Assembly: GCA_036745875.1 (NCBI GenBank)
Contig: DAIOFH010000071.1
Location: 1-19,567 of the forward strand
DNA: 19,567 nucleotides
From: DAIOFH01 sp036745875
Lineage (GTDB): Bacteria > Planctomycetota > SZUA-567
Reading direction: 5' to 3'
Shown here one piece after another: positions 1 to 6,074 of this stretch (within the stretch, counting starts at the first letter, position 1; each line of letters starts with the position of its first letter). Position numbers and translations under genes: made by a program. The notes beneath the pieces were generated by a model. The model did no database searches. It saw only the letters and a program-made list of their open reading frames with translations, and was not told where the DNA came from.

Positions 1-677
1 TCAATCGTATGAAATCAAAGGGGATGGGGCAATGGTTCAATTTAGCGTTGTAGTGCTAAGGCCGCAGAACAGGTATTCCGGGCTTTTCTTGCAGGAAAGC
101 GTACAATAAAAACGGATACGGCCCATCTTCGGAAGGATACGCCTATTTCATTAAAGACATGCGGGATAAAATAGAGTTTCAGCAAATCGACTATCGCAGT
201 TATGGCATTGATCCCTCACTTGCCGAAACCTGTGCGAGATAAGTGTATGATGCCGTTCCAGGATATTTTGAAAGCGATATGTATCCAATGCGGTTCGAAG
301 AGTGTGTTAGAATAACTCAAAGATCGCTGCAAGATCTCGGTGCCGATCCCGTTTAGCACAGGTTCTACAGAAATCGTTCCTTGTTGCGTTTTACAGCACA
401 ACTGGAATAGCAGCCTGGCAATTAAGCACAGAATTGCAAAAGCGAAGTCAAGACTGGAAGGTCGCATCAACTCAGCATTGGAGCTTGGTGTCGGTATGAT
501 TCCGTTGCTCAAACAGGGCTTGGCTGTCCCGTTTAGACGGCGCGAGATTATCGACGCCTTTTCTCTGACTACCTGCCTGGTGTACTATAGGCGGATATTT
601 CGTGATAAAGTCCAGCCATCAATCACTCTCCTATCTCCCAATGTAAAGTATCGCTGTTCTGTTTTAAATGGCTATTT
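1..677. other. Unassigned region, possibly decayed coding sequence
   Basis: I recognise no gene here. On the plus strand one frame is open from about 60 to 239, is broken by TAA at 240-242, then stays open to TAG at 354-356; the pieces (for example EGYAYFIKDMRDKIEF) look protein-like but match no family I know. A 121-codon plus-strand ORF at 340-705 has no clear ribosome site and runs through the terminator hairpin that follows, so I do not accept it. A 98-codon minus-strand ORF at 216-512 is also unrecognised and lies opposite it. The nonamer CCCGTTTAG occurs at 348-356 and 528-536. Because a plus-strand terminator follows, a plus-strand transcript probably ended here; I infer the remains of a gene or the 3' side of one lying mostly outside the window. 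Confidence 0.3.
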
Positions 678-703
678 GCGACCCGCACGGGTCGCATTTT
701 TAT
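678..703 (+). terminator. Rho-independent terminator
   Basis: A perfect 7-bp GC-rich stem, GCGACCC (678-684) pairing with GGGTCGC (689-695), closes a four-base GCAC loop and is followed by ATTTTTAT. The T-run is on the plus strand, so it would stop plus-strand transcripts from the unassigned region upstream. On the minus strand the hairpin is followed by AAATAG, a poor tail, so it is less likely to end the regulator gene transcribed toward it. Confidence 0.75.
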
Positions 704-741
704 GATATGGCTCCATCCTGCGACACAGCCTTGATTGCCTT

Positions 742-1353
742 TTATAAATCATCAGTTGGATCTTTTTCTGTTGCCACAGTGCTATTGGTTTGCGGCTGAC
801 GGTCGCCTGACATACTTTTACCTGCATGTTCAGCCGCAATATCTGAAGTCCACCCCATGGCAGTTGGCAACGTTTCATCCTTCCTTAATGACGATCCGGC
901 ATGGGTAGGTCGAGTTGATTTTATCTGCGTGAGGCATTGCACCTTTACCCCATTAAGAAACAGGAAAACAGCCTGTATTTGTTCGCTTGTGTAATCACCG
1001 TGAGTGATTTCATAGGCAAGCTGATCGACCATTTGAATGAATCTCGGAGGCATGAGGGCAAGACTGGCAAGGCCCATTGTATTCTGTTTAAGTGGCGGGG
1101 TTCCGATTAGTTGCTGTGTCTGCGGGCCGCGCCGTATGGCTTCCACCGTAGTGCTGAAGAAGTCTGCAATCTGTTGAAGGCGTCCTTCGTCAGGCGTCCG
1201 CATACCCCTTTCCCAGGGAGACCACTGCTGGGGCGAGACGCCAAATGCAGCGGCACAGGTTTTTCCGCCGCCGCGACCAGGGAATTTCTCAATACGTAAT
1301 TGCTTAATTGACTGTGCGATATTTTGTCGAAGTTGCTGTGGAATCTTGCTCAT
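742..1353 (-). CDS. XRE-family helix-turn-helix transcriptional regulator
   Basis: 203-residue protein. The first 75 residues form a lambda-repressor/Cro-type DNA-binding domain: the stretch CAAAFGVSPQQWSPWERG is the helix-turn-helix core, with the usual LQQIADFFSTTVEAI helix after it. The remaining 125 residues have no motif I recognise and end in a polar, probably disordered tail. I place the start at ATG 1353 because AAAGGGGTG lies just upstream and the HTH domain begins immediately. The frame stays open for another 125 codons upstream (to 1728), but those residues read through a structured repeat, are not protein-like, and have no good ribosome site. It is a single gene separated from the traK-L-M operon by about 680 bp. 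A role in regulating transfer or element maintenance is inference only. Confidence 0.8.
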   Translation of the reverse strand: MSKIPQQLRQNIAQSIKQLRIEKFPGRGGGKTCAAAFGVSPQQWSPWERGMRTPDEGRLQQIADFFSTTVEAIRRGPQTQQLIGTPPLKQNTMGLASLALMPPRFIQMVDQLAYEITHGDYTSEQIQAVFLFLNGVKVQCLTQIKSTRPTHAGSSLRKDETLPTAMGWTSDIAAEHAGKSMSGDRQPQTNSTVATEKDPTDDL

Positions 1354-1980
1354 GACAATCACCCCTTTAAGCTGAGTCGCGCCCAACGAAAAAGGGCGGA
1401 CTGGACAACATGAAGGAGCGAGGCTTACGACGGCCCACCCTAACCCATGCAGCCAGCCGCCCAAGGGCGGGGTGGCACTTTGAACGCATGGGTTAGGGAT
1501 TAGGCGACAAGCATTGTCGGAAATGGGCTGCAATGATCGCGATGTAAATACACGACCCTGCCCACCACATGACGAGCATTTCCTTTCATTGACGATGCTT
1601 TTAAATGTCGCCCCTTTGCGCAAGGGAAGTATGAAACGTCGTAATTTCGCTCCTTCAAGCGCGCAAAGTGACTTTATGTATTTTCCAAGAAACTCCTTAT
1701 CTCGATTAATGAAGGCTAACCGTGACATCCACTCAATGAATTAGGATGACCTTATCATTTTTCACGCAAAATTCAAGCATAACCGCGAGGCAGGCCTTGT
1801 CGGAGGCTCAAGCGCACAGCTTGCTTACTGCTAAAAACCCATCCGTGCATCCATAATAACAAAGAGGTTTTCAGCGTCAAGAATTTTGAAAAACACGAGG
1901 AGCCAGTAATCCACGGACAACCGGCATCATAGGATAATTAGAGGCAACTTGAAAACACGGCAAATCGCGCAGAACTGCGG
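1354..1980. other. Gene-free structured leader and spacer
   Basis: No convincing gene. Read on the minus strand toward the regulator, it contains a 61-nt nested inverted repeat (annotated separately), then CGCCC (1393-1397 region) pairing with GGGCG around a T-rich loop just before the regulator's ribosome site. This looks like a long structured 5' leader. Further out, an 8-bp repeat CTTTGCGC/GCGCAAAG lies near 1615-1676, and TTTTCA/TGAAAA near 1868-1892. I see no clear sigma-70 promoter for the regulator. From about 1740 to 1980 I see nothing more that I can assign. Confidence 0.4.
1438..1498. repeat. 61-nt nested inverted repeat
   Basis: The outer arms CCCTAACCCATGC (1438-1450) and GCATGGGTTAGGG (1486-1498) are perfect 13-bp complements. 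Inside them lies a second perfect hairpin, CCGCCC (1457-1462) and GGGCGG (1465-1470), with an AA loop. It lies about 85 bp upstream of the XRE regulator start, so it could fold in that gene's leader RNA or act as a protein-binding or recombination site. The outer arm ends resemble the core ends of integron attC sites (AAC/GTT cores) but do not fit the consensus exactly and have no extrahelical base, so I do not call it attC. Confidence 0.6.
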
Positions 1981-2018
1981 AAAACGAAAAACACCAGCCA
2001 TTTCGCAATAATGGCTGG
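1981..2018 (-). terminator. Terminator of the traK-traL-traM operon
   Basis: Downstream of traM on the minus strand, a 9-bp perfect stem, CCAGCCATT (1994-2002) and AATGGCTGG (2010-2018), closes a 7-nt loop. Read on the minus strand it is followed by TGTTTTTCGTTTT, a proper T-tract. Its place 15 bp past the traM stop suits the end of a three-gene transcript. Confidence 0.8.
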
Positions 2019-2032
2019 CGTCTGTTATTGTA

Positions 2033-2482
2033 CTATGTCGAGATGAACGCCACCAACACTATCACCGCAATAACCGTCAGACCCAGCATGCCTATCAGCA
2101 TGTAAACCCACTTTTTCATGTCACTCATGCTTTGCTGCATCGCGCTTTTCTGCTCCGCAAGCATGGCTGCGCTGGCTTCCTGTACCATGACGACCACCTT
2201 TTCTGCGCCCTCGCTCATTCCCTTGCCTATTGCTTCCCTGCCAGCATTCAGCGCGGCATTCAAAATCTGGTTCGCCCGCTTGTTGGCATCTTCGCGCCAA
2301 TTTAGCGCCGCTTCGTCGTTGATAGTGCGACTGTCCTCGAGCGCGGCGTTCATGCTTTTCTGTGCATCTTCGAGAATGCGGTTCATGATCGTCACCAGCA
2401 CCATGATCGGATCGTCACGTTCCAGGCCCACCCGATTCTTCAACGCCACTTCCTTGATCATTTCGTCAAAGTCGGTACTCAT
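2033..2482 (-). CDS. traM: TraM-like conjugal transfer protein
   Basis: 149-residue protein, close to the roughly 145 residues of RP4 TraM. It has a long charged, helix-forming body with many Ala, Glu and Lys residues (about 30-120) and one C-terminal membrane helix (about 125-146, WVYMLIGMLGLTVIAVIVLV), so it is probably a tail-anchored inner-membrane protein. The start is ATG 2482: it overlaps the traL stop as TAATG and is preceded by GGAGG at ideal spacing, so it is translationally coupled. The longer frame from 2659 lies inside traL and is rejected. The name rests mainly on position, as third gene of the traK-traL-traM operon, and on size; the sequence itself is weakly diagnostic and its exact role in transfer is not evident. 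Confidence 0.7.
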   Translation of the reverse strand: MSTDFDEMIKEVALKNRVGLERDDPIMVLVTIMNRILEDAQKSMNAALEDSRTINDEAALNWREDANKRANQILNAALNAGREAIGKGMSEGAEKVVVMVQEASAAMLAEQKSAMQQSMSDMKKWVYMLIGMLGLTVIAVIVLVAFIST

Positions 2483-3216
2483 TAGATTACCTCCGCACGC
2501 TCGATCGCCGTGTAGAGGTATCGCTTCGCCATTATCAACCGCTGTTTTGATACTATGTCGAATATGGGAGCCTGTTGCGCCGCCTTGAAGGTCAGCGCCT
2601 CTTCCAACATTTCCGCCACATCGGCCTGCATATCCGACCGCCATAGCGGAATATAACATACAGTCCCGATCCTTTCCCGGTATTCATTGTACCGGTCAGA
2701 GTCTTCGAACTGCGTTCCCTGGTATTCGACCTTGCCGTTTTTCTGATTTATCCAAATGCACGCTTTTACCTCCTTCGGCGTCTCGTGCATCAATTCGTCC
2801 AGCGTTGCGAGGGTCGGGAACATGTCGCCGCCGCCGACAATCGGGATATGCAGGGTGATGTCCACGCCCATCGACATCAATAACTCGTAAATCTGGTTCA
2901 CCTTCATATAGTCGGTCATAGGCACGTATACGTTGCCGCCCACGTCGGCTATGACGATCTCGTCCTCCTTCGCACTGACAATACGATTTACCAAAAGATC
3001 GAACTTACTGCGGTCGATGTCGCCATCGGTGCGCACGTCAATTAACTCGACGTCCAGGCCTTCATATCTCGACAGGGTTCTATTCTTACAGTCCAAATCA
3101 ATTGGCACTGGCCGTATGTCAGTTTTGTTATCCAGTATGTATTGCGTCATGAGCGCGGCAACGAACGATTTACCGATGCCGCCCTTGTCGCCCAGCGTCA
3201 GATATAGTTTTCCCAT
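2482..3216 (-). CDS. traL: TraL-like ParA/MinD-type ATPase
   Basis: 244-residue P-loop ATPase. The N-terminus carries a deviant Walker A box, KGGIGKS at residues 11-17, with the signature lysine of the ParA/Mrp class, followed by IDLD near 39-42 and a Walker B-like IVIADVGGN at 87-95. RP4 TraL is of similar length (about 241) and type and lies in the same place between traK and traM. It is not a classical partition gene: no ParB or centromere repeats lie beside it. The start at ATG 3216 is forced by an in-frame stop just upstream; the ribosome site is weak (AAGGA about 17 nt away), so coupling to traK may matter. The function is by analogy; in RP4 it belongs to the leader operon next to oriT. 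Confidence 0.8.
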   Translation of the reverse strand: MGKLYLTLGDKGGIGKSFVAALMTQYILDNKTDIRPVPIDLDCKNRTLSRYEGLDVELIDVRTDGDIDRSKFDLLVNRIVSAKEDEIVIADVGGNVYVPMTDYMKVNQIYELLMSMGVDITLHIPIVGGGDMFPTLATLDELMHETPKEVKACIWINQKNGKVEYQGTQFEDSDRYNEYRERIGTVCYIPLWRSDMQADVAEMLEEALTFKAAQQAPIFDIVSKQRLIMAKRYLYTAIERAEVI

Positions 3217-3280
3217 TATTCGTCATTTCCATATCCTTTGCTGTTTGGTTGGGTTGTTGTAATGCGGTACCGCATGTATT

Positions 3281-3697
3281 TCAAAAGCGCCGTTTCTCCC
3301 GGAACGGCGTGTCTTGTCCAAACCCTTGTATATCCACGCGGTTTGAACCAGACGGTTTCGGCTGCGTAATTGGTCGCGGGGGAACTTCCCCCACCCGCCC
3401 CTTAGCGTCTGCCGTCGCCGCTGTATTCTCAGCCTTTGCCTCGCTCCTTTCCCTTTCCTTGCGCGCCTCCCGTTCCCGGCGCAACCGCTTTTCCTTGAAA
3501 TGGATGAACGAGGAATACGGGAAGTCGATTAACTCGTTCTCAACCATCGTCTCCCAAATAAAGCGGTAGGTATGCCCTTTCCTATAATATCCCTGAATCG
3601 TATCCCAGTGCTTATCCATGATTGCCACACGTCTCGTCGTCTCATCCGCTCTGGAAATCCGTTCCTCAAGCATTTCATCCAAAGATTTTTCAGCCAT
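3281..3697 (-). CDS. traK: TraK-like oriT-binding protein
   Basis: 138-residue protein, matching the roughly 134-residue RP4 TraK, an accessory protein that wraps the traK side of oriT and helps expose the nick site. The central segment FIWETMVENELIDFPYSSF (47-64) resembles the helix-turn-helix-like region of IncP TraK; it is followed by a highly charged Arg/Lys/Glu helix (69-90) and a Pro-rich basic tail. The start at ATG 3697 has GGGGAAAGG upstream. It is the first gene of the minus-strand operon and its promoter lies in the oriT region (-35 TTGACA, -10 CATAAT). An inverted-repeat arm lies inside that promoter's spacer, which fits autoregulation by an oriT-binding protein, though this is inferred. 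The assignment depends on size, motif resemblance and position. Confidence 0.76.
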   Translation of the reverse strand: MAEKSLDEMLEERISRADETTRRVAIMDKHWDTIQGYYRKGHTYRFIWETMVENELIDFPYSSFIHFKEKRLRREREARKERERSEAKAENTAATADAKGRVGEVPPRPITQPKPSGSNRVDIQGFGQDTPFREKRRF

Positions 3698-3795
3698 CGG
3701 CCTTTCCCCATATATTTCTCCCTATTTTTGCAGAGCATCGCTGTATTTTTCAGCTTTAATGCGGTCTAAATAGCTTATAGATACCTATTCGCGTT

Positions 3796-3823
3796 ATTAT
3801 GCCATATTTATGCGTTTTGTCAA
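3796..3823 (-). promoter_or_regulatory. Promoter of traK-traL-traM
   Basis: On the minus strand a perfect -35 TTGACA (plus positions 3818-3823) and a 5-of-6 -10 CATAAT (3796-3801) are separated by 16 bp. It reads toward traK. One arm of the 11-bp inverted repeat (3803-3813) lies within the spacer, so a bound protein would occlude the promoter. Confidence 0.72.
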
Positions 3824-3854
3824 GATGATTAAGCATTTATATTGCATAAATATG
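3803..3854. repeat. Inverted repeat spanning the divergent promoters, likely operator
   Basis: CATATTTATGC (3803-3813) and GCATAAATATG (3844-3854) are perfect 11-bp complements 30 bp apart. The left arm is in the spacer of the traK promoter; the right arm overlaps the -35 and spacer of the traJ promoter. A partial copy, GCATTTAT, lies at 3833-3840. The layout suggests a dimer or loop that represses both operons at once; TraK is the obvious candidate ligand but this is not shown by the sequence. The region is also AT-rich and could bend. Confidence 0.6.
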
Positions 3855-3869
3855 AGCGCATAGTATAAT
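3842..3869 (+). promoter_or_regulatory. Promoter of the traJ-traI-traG operon
   Basis: A perfect -10 TATAAT (3864-3869) with a -35 TTGCAT (3842-3847) at 16-bp spacing reads toward traJ. The transcript would start near 3876 and cross the oriT core, leaving a roughly 200-nt leader before traJ. The right arm of the 11-bp inverted repeat overlaps it. Confidence 0.68.
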
Positions 3870-3897
3870 AGTATTCGATTAGTAGACGTTGTTTCAA

Positions 3898-3942
3898 GGG
3901 CAGGATATGCGAAACAGGCCCACTAAGGTGTCCCTGTTTCGC
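3898..3942 (-). other. oriT: oriT core: P-type nick site and adjacent inverted repeat
   Basis: On the minus strand the sequence reads ATATCCTG followed by CCC, matching the IncP-type nick region (RP4: CTATCCTG^CCC). By analogy the cut lies between plus-strand positions 3901 and 3900 on the minus strand. Directly 5' of it is a perfect 10-bp inverted repeat, GCGAAACAGG (3909-3918) and CCTGTTTCGC (3933-3942), with a 14-nt spacer, the same arrangement as the RP4 repeat whose nick-proximal arm TraJ binds. The site lies between divergent traK and traJ, exactly as in RP4. With this polarity the 5' end of the transferred strand points toward traK, so traK-L-M would enter the recipient first and traJ-I-G last. 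Confidence 0.88.
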
Positions 3943-4005
3943 CCGCCCTTATTCGCCTTCGTCTCAATGGGCTATATCCTTAACCCCTTCGGTAGCAATA
4001 GGATG

Positions 4006-4061
4006 TCATGGAATACCATCCAATCGCATCCGATAGCATTATTCTCATGGAATATCATGAG
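4006..4061. repeat. Short repeats in the traJ leader
   Basis: The decamer TCATGGAATA occurs at 4006-4015 and 4045-4054 (39 bp apart). The second copy lies in a small inverted repeat, CTCATG (4044-4049) and CATGAG (4056-4061), just before the traJ ribosome site AAGGA (4066-4070). They might be binding sites for an oriT accessory protein or shape the traJ leader RNA; nothing in the sequence decides this. Confidence 0.4.
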
Positions 4062-4078
4062 TATCAAGGACTCGAACA

Positions 4079-4435
4079 ATGCCTGCAACTTTTTCAGTCA
4101 TAAAGGTTTATGTCAAACCTCCCGAAAAAGCCGCCATCACCGCCAACGCGGCAGCCTGCCGCTTATCGGCATCCGCCTTTGTCCGCACTCTCGCTCTGGG
4201 TGGGCGTCCGGCCAGCGCCGTTGACCTCGACAAGATGGAAGAACTGCTCAAGGTCCATGCCGACCTCGGGCGACTCGGCGGTTTGTTGAAGATGACTCTG
4301 ACCAATAACGAACGCCTGAACGAGATCGGGCGCGACATGGCCGTCGTCACCATCGACAACATCCTTGTCGATATCCGCTTCGCCCAGGCAAAACTTTTGA
4401 AACTTGTCGATACCGTTCTGGCGAAAACTCAATGA
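4079..4435 (+). CDS. traJ: TraJ-like relaxosome protein, oriT recognition
   Basis: 118-residue small basic protein, near the 123 residues of RP4 TraJ, which binds beside the nick and recruits the relaxase. The N-terminus (residues 6-40) has the ribbon-helix-helix pattern: a beta strand VIKVYV, then two helices containing RLSASAFVRTLAL. The middle carries LGRLGGLLK (63-71), the hallmark of the MobC/TraJ family. The start at ATG 4079 has AAGGA 8 nt upstream. It is the first gene of the plus-strand operon, with traI starting 25 bp after its stop. The likely binding target is the nick-proximal arm of the inverted repeat at 3909-3942. Confidence 0.9.
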   Translation: MPATFSVIKVYVKPPEKAAITANAAACRLSASAFVRTLALGGRPASAVDLDKMEELLKVHADLGRLGGLLKMTLTNNERLNEIGRDMAVVTIDNILVDIRFAQAKLLKLVDTVLAKTQ

Positions 4436-4460
4436 CCAAACTGGGCCGGGAGGGCACTCC

Positions 4461-6074
4461 ATGATTGCCAAACACTTCAAGATGGATTCTGTACACAAAT
4501 CCGGAGTGTCGCGGCTGATCGAGTATGTCACCTCGACACAGGGTAAAGCGCACCGTGTCAGTGACATCTTCTACGCCAATTGCGACCACGATTCCCCCGA
4601 ATTGGTGGCGCAGGAGATGATGATCACCCAAGCCAAGAACCGTCGCGCCAAGTCGGACAAGACATATCACCTGCTCGTGTCCTTCCGTCCCGGCGAAGAA
4701 CCGACATCCGAAGTCATCCAGAAAGTCGTCGCCGAACTGTCAAAGCGTCTTGGCTATGCCGACCACCAGCGCATGGCCGTCGTCCATAAAGACACCGATT
4801 CCGTCCATGTGCATGCTGTCATAAACAAAATCCATCCCAAACGGCACACCATTAAAACGCCGTGGATGGATCATTTCGCACTTGGCAAGGCGGCGGAAAA
4901 TCTCGAAGCCAGTCTTTACTTGCGTAAAGACAACCACGCGGCAACTGGCAAGACCGCCACCGAACGCAAGGCCAGGGACATTGAAACGCTCGCTGGCCAG
5001 CAAAGTCTTCTTACCTATATGCGCGAGGAATGCCTCGGCTCGCTCAAGCAAGCGGATTCGTGGCAATCCTTCCATCACGAACTCGCTCGTTTCGGCTTGG
5101 CGATCAAGCTGCAAAACAACGGCGTCAATTTCGTCACGTCCTCCGGCGATTGGGTTAAAGGCAGTGGCGTTGACCGATCATTTTCCAAGGCACAACTCGA
5201 AAAACGCTTTGGCAAATTCCAGAATCGGCCCGCCTCGATGCAAAGCATCGTGCCGAAAAAACAGTATTCCCGCCGTCCTCTCGGTAAACCGAACCCACTC
5301 CGCGAGGAATATGAAGCCATGTACGCGGCGCAACAAGCGGCAGTTAAACACCGCCTTGCCGCCTATAGCGATGCGCACCAGCAAAAAGTACAAGCATTGC
5401 GGGCGCAAATTGACCTTGATCGGCTCCGCGCCCGGCGCATCCATGCCACCCGGTCGGCGAAGCGACGGCTGTACGCCGCTATCAACCAAAAACGCACCAC
5501 CATCGTGAAGCGGCTGCGGGAAGAAGCGAAACGGGAGAGAAAGGAAATATACACCGCCGCGCCAAAGAATTGGCTTTCGTGGTTACAGGAACAAGCTGCG
5601 GCGCTTCGACCGGAAGCAATCGAAGCGCTTCGGTCACGCGCGTATAGTAAAGCGGTCAAAACAGGAGCGGCGGTATCTGGCGAACAGGGAGCGCCGGACA
5701 ACACCGTTGCCGACACCGTTTCCCAAAAGCTGAAAGTGGACAATGTGACAAAAAGAGGAACTGTCATTTTCGCGGTCGGCGACGACGCCCTCCGCGATGA
5801 CGGCGATTCTCTCCGCCTGTCACGTCACGCCAGTATGGAAACGGCTATCACAATGCTACGCATCGCCAAAAAGCGGTTCGGCGATACGCTACACGTCACC
5901 GGCGACCGTGCGTTTCGGGAGAACATGGTCGCCGCTGCGGTCGAAGGCAAGGTATACGTTAAGTTTGCCGACCCGACCATGGAGAAAATGCGCAAGCAAC
6001 TGCTTTTCGGCAACAACCGCAACACACGTACCACCACCCAAACCAAACAGCAAAGGACAGAACATGGAAAATAA
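4461..6074 (+). CDS. traI: MOBP relaxase TraI
   Basis: 537-residue relaxase that cuts one strand at oriT, stays linked to the 5' end and pilots it to the recipient. All three motifs lie at the RP4 positions: the nucleophile Y22 (motif I, LIEYVTSTQGK), S74 in YHLLVSF (motif II), and H109, H116 and H118 in HKDTDSVHVHAVINKIHP (motif III). A charged coiled region (about 285-375) follows, and near 430-515 there is a segment (GTVIFAVGDDALRDDG and after) that resembles the LPD7 domain found in relaxases and primases. The start is ATG 4461, matching the MIAKH N-terminus of RP4 TraI and preceded by GGGAGG; the frame extends to 4404 but that lies inside traJ. It is shorter than RP4 TraI (732), the difference being in the C-terminal half. 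Its stop abuts the traG start, TAAATG, in the same frame. Confidence 0.97.
   Translation: MIAKHFKMDSVHKSGVSRLIEYVTSTQGKAHRVSDIFYANCDHDSPELVAQEMMITQAKNRRAKSDKTYHLLVSFRPGEEPTSEVIQKVVAELSKRLGYADHQRMAVVHKDTDSVHVHAVINKIHPKRHTIKTPWMDHFALGKAAENLEASLYLRKDNHAATGKTATERKARDIETLAGQQSLLTYMREECLGSLKQADSWQSFHHELARFGLAIKLQNNGVNFVTSSGDWVKGSGVDRSFSKAQLEKRFGKFQNRPASMQSIVPKKQYSRRPLGKPNPLREEYEAMYAAQQAAVKHRLAAYSDAHQQKVQALRAQIDLDRLRARRIHATRSAKRRLYAAINQKRTTIVKRLREEAKRERKEIYTAAPKNWLSWLQEQAAALRPEAIEALRSRAYSKAVKTGAAVSGEQGAPDNTVADTVSQKLKVDNVTKRGTVIFAVGDDALRDDGDSLRLSRHASMETAITMLRIAKKRFGDTLHVTGDRAFRENMVAAAVEGKVYVKFADPTMEKMRKQLLFGNNRNTRTTTQTKQQRTEHGK

Noticed and set aside
340..705. 121-codon plus-strand ORF
   Set aside because: No convincing ribosome site, no recognisable family, and it runs through the terminator hairpin at 678-695 to its stop.
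1438..1498. Integron attC site
   Set aside because: The core ends are CCCTAAC and GTTAGGG, not exact RYYYAAC and GTTRRRY, the arms are perfect without the extrahelical bases of attC, and no integrase or cassette is present.
1354..1728. N-terminal extension of the XRE regulator
   Set aside because: The extra 125 codons translate a nested hairpin and GC-rich leader; ATG 1353 has the ribosome site and begins the HTH domain.
2483..2659. N-terminal extension of traM
   Set aside because: It lies within traL in another frame; ATG 2482 has GGAGG and TAATG coupling.
2482..3216. Plasmid partition ParA
   Set aside because: No ParB gene or centromere-like repeats are adjacent, and the gene lies between traK and traM as RP4 TraL does.
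4404..4460. N-terminal extension of traI
   Set aside because: It overlaps the end of traJ; ATG 4461 matches the RP4 TraI N-terminus and places the catalytic tyrosine at residue 22.
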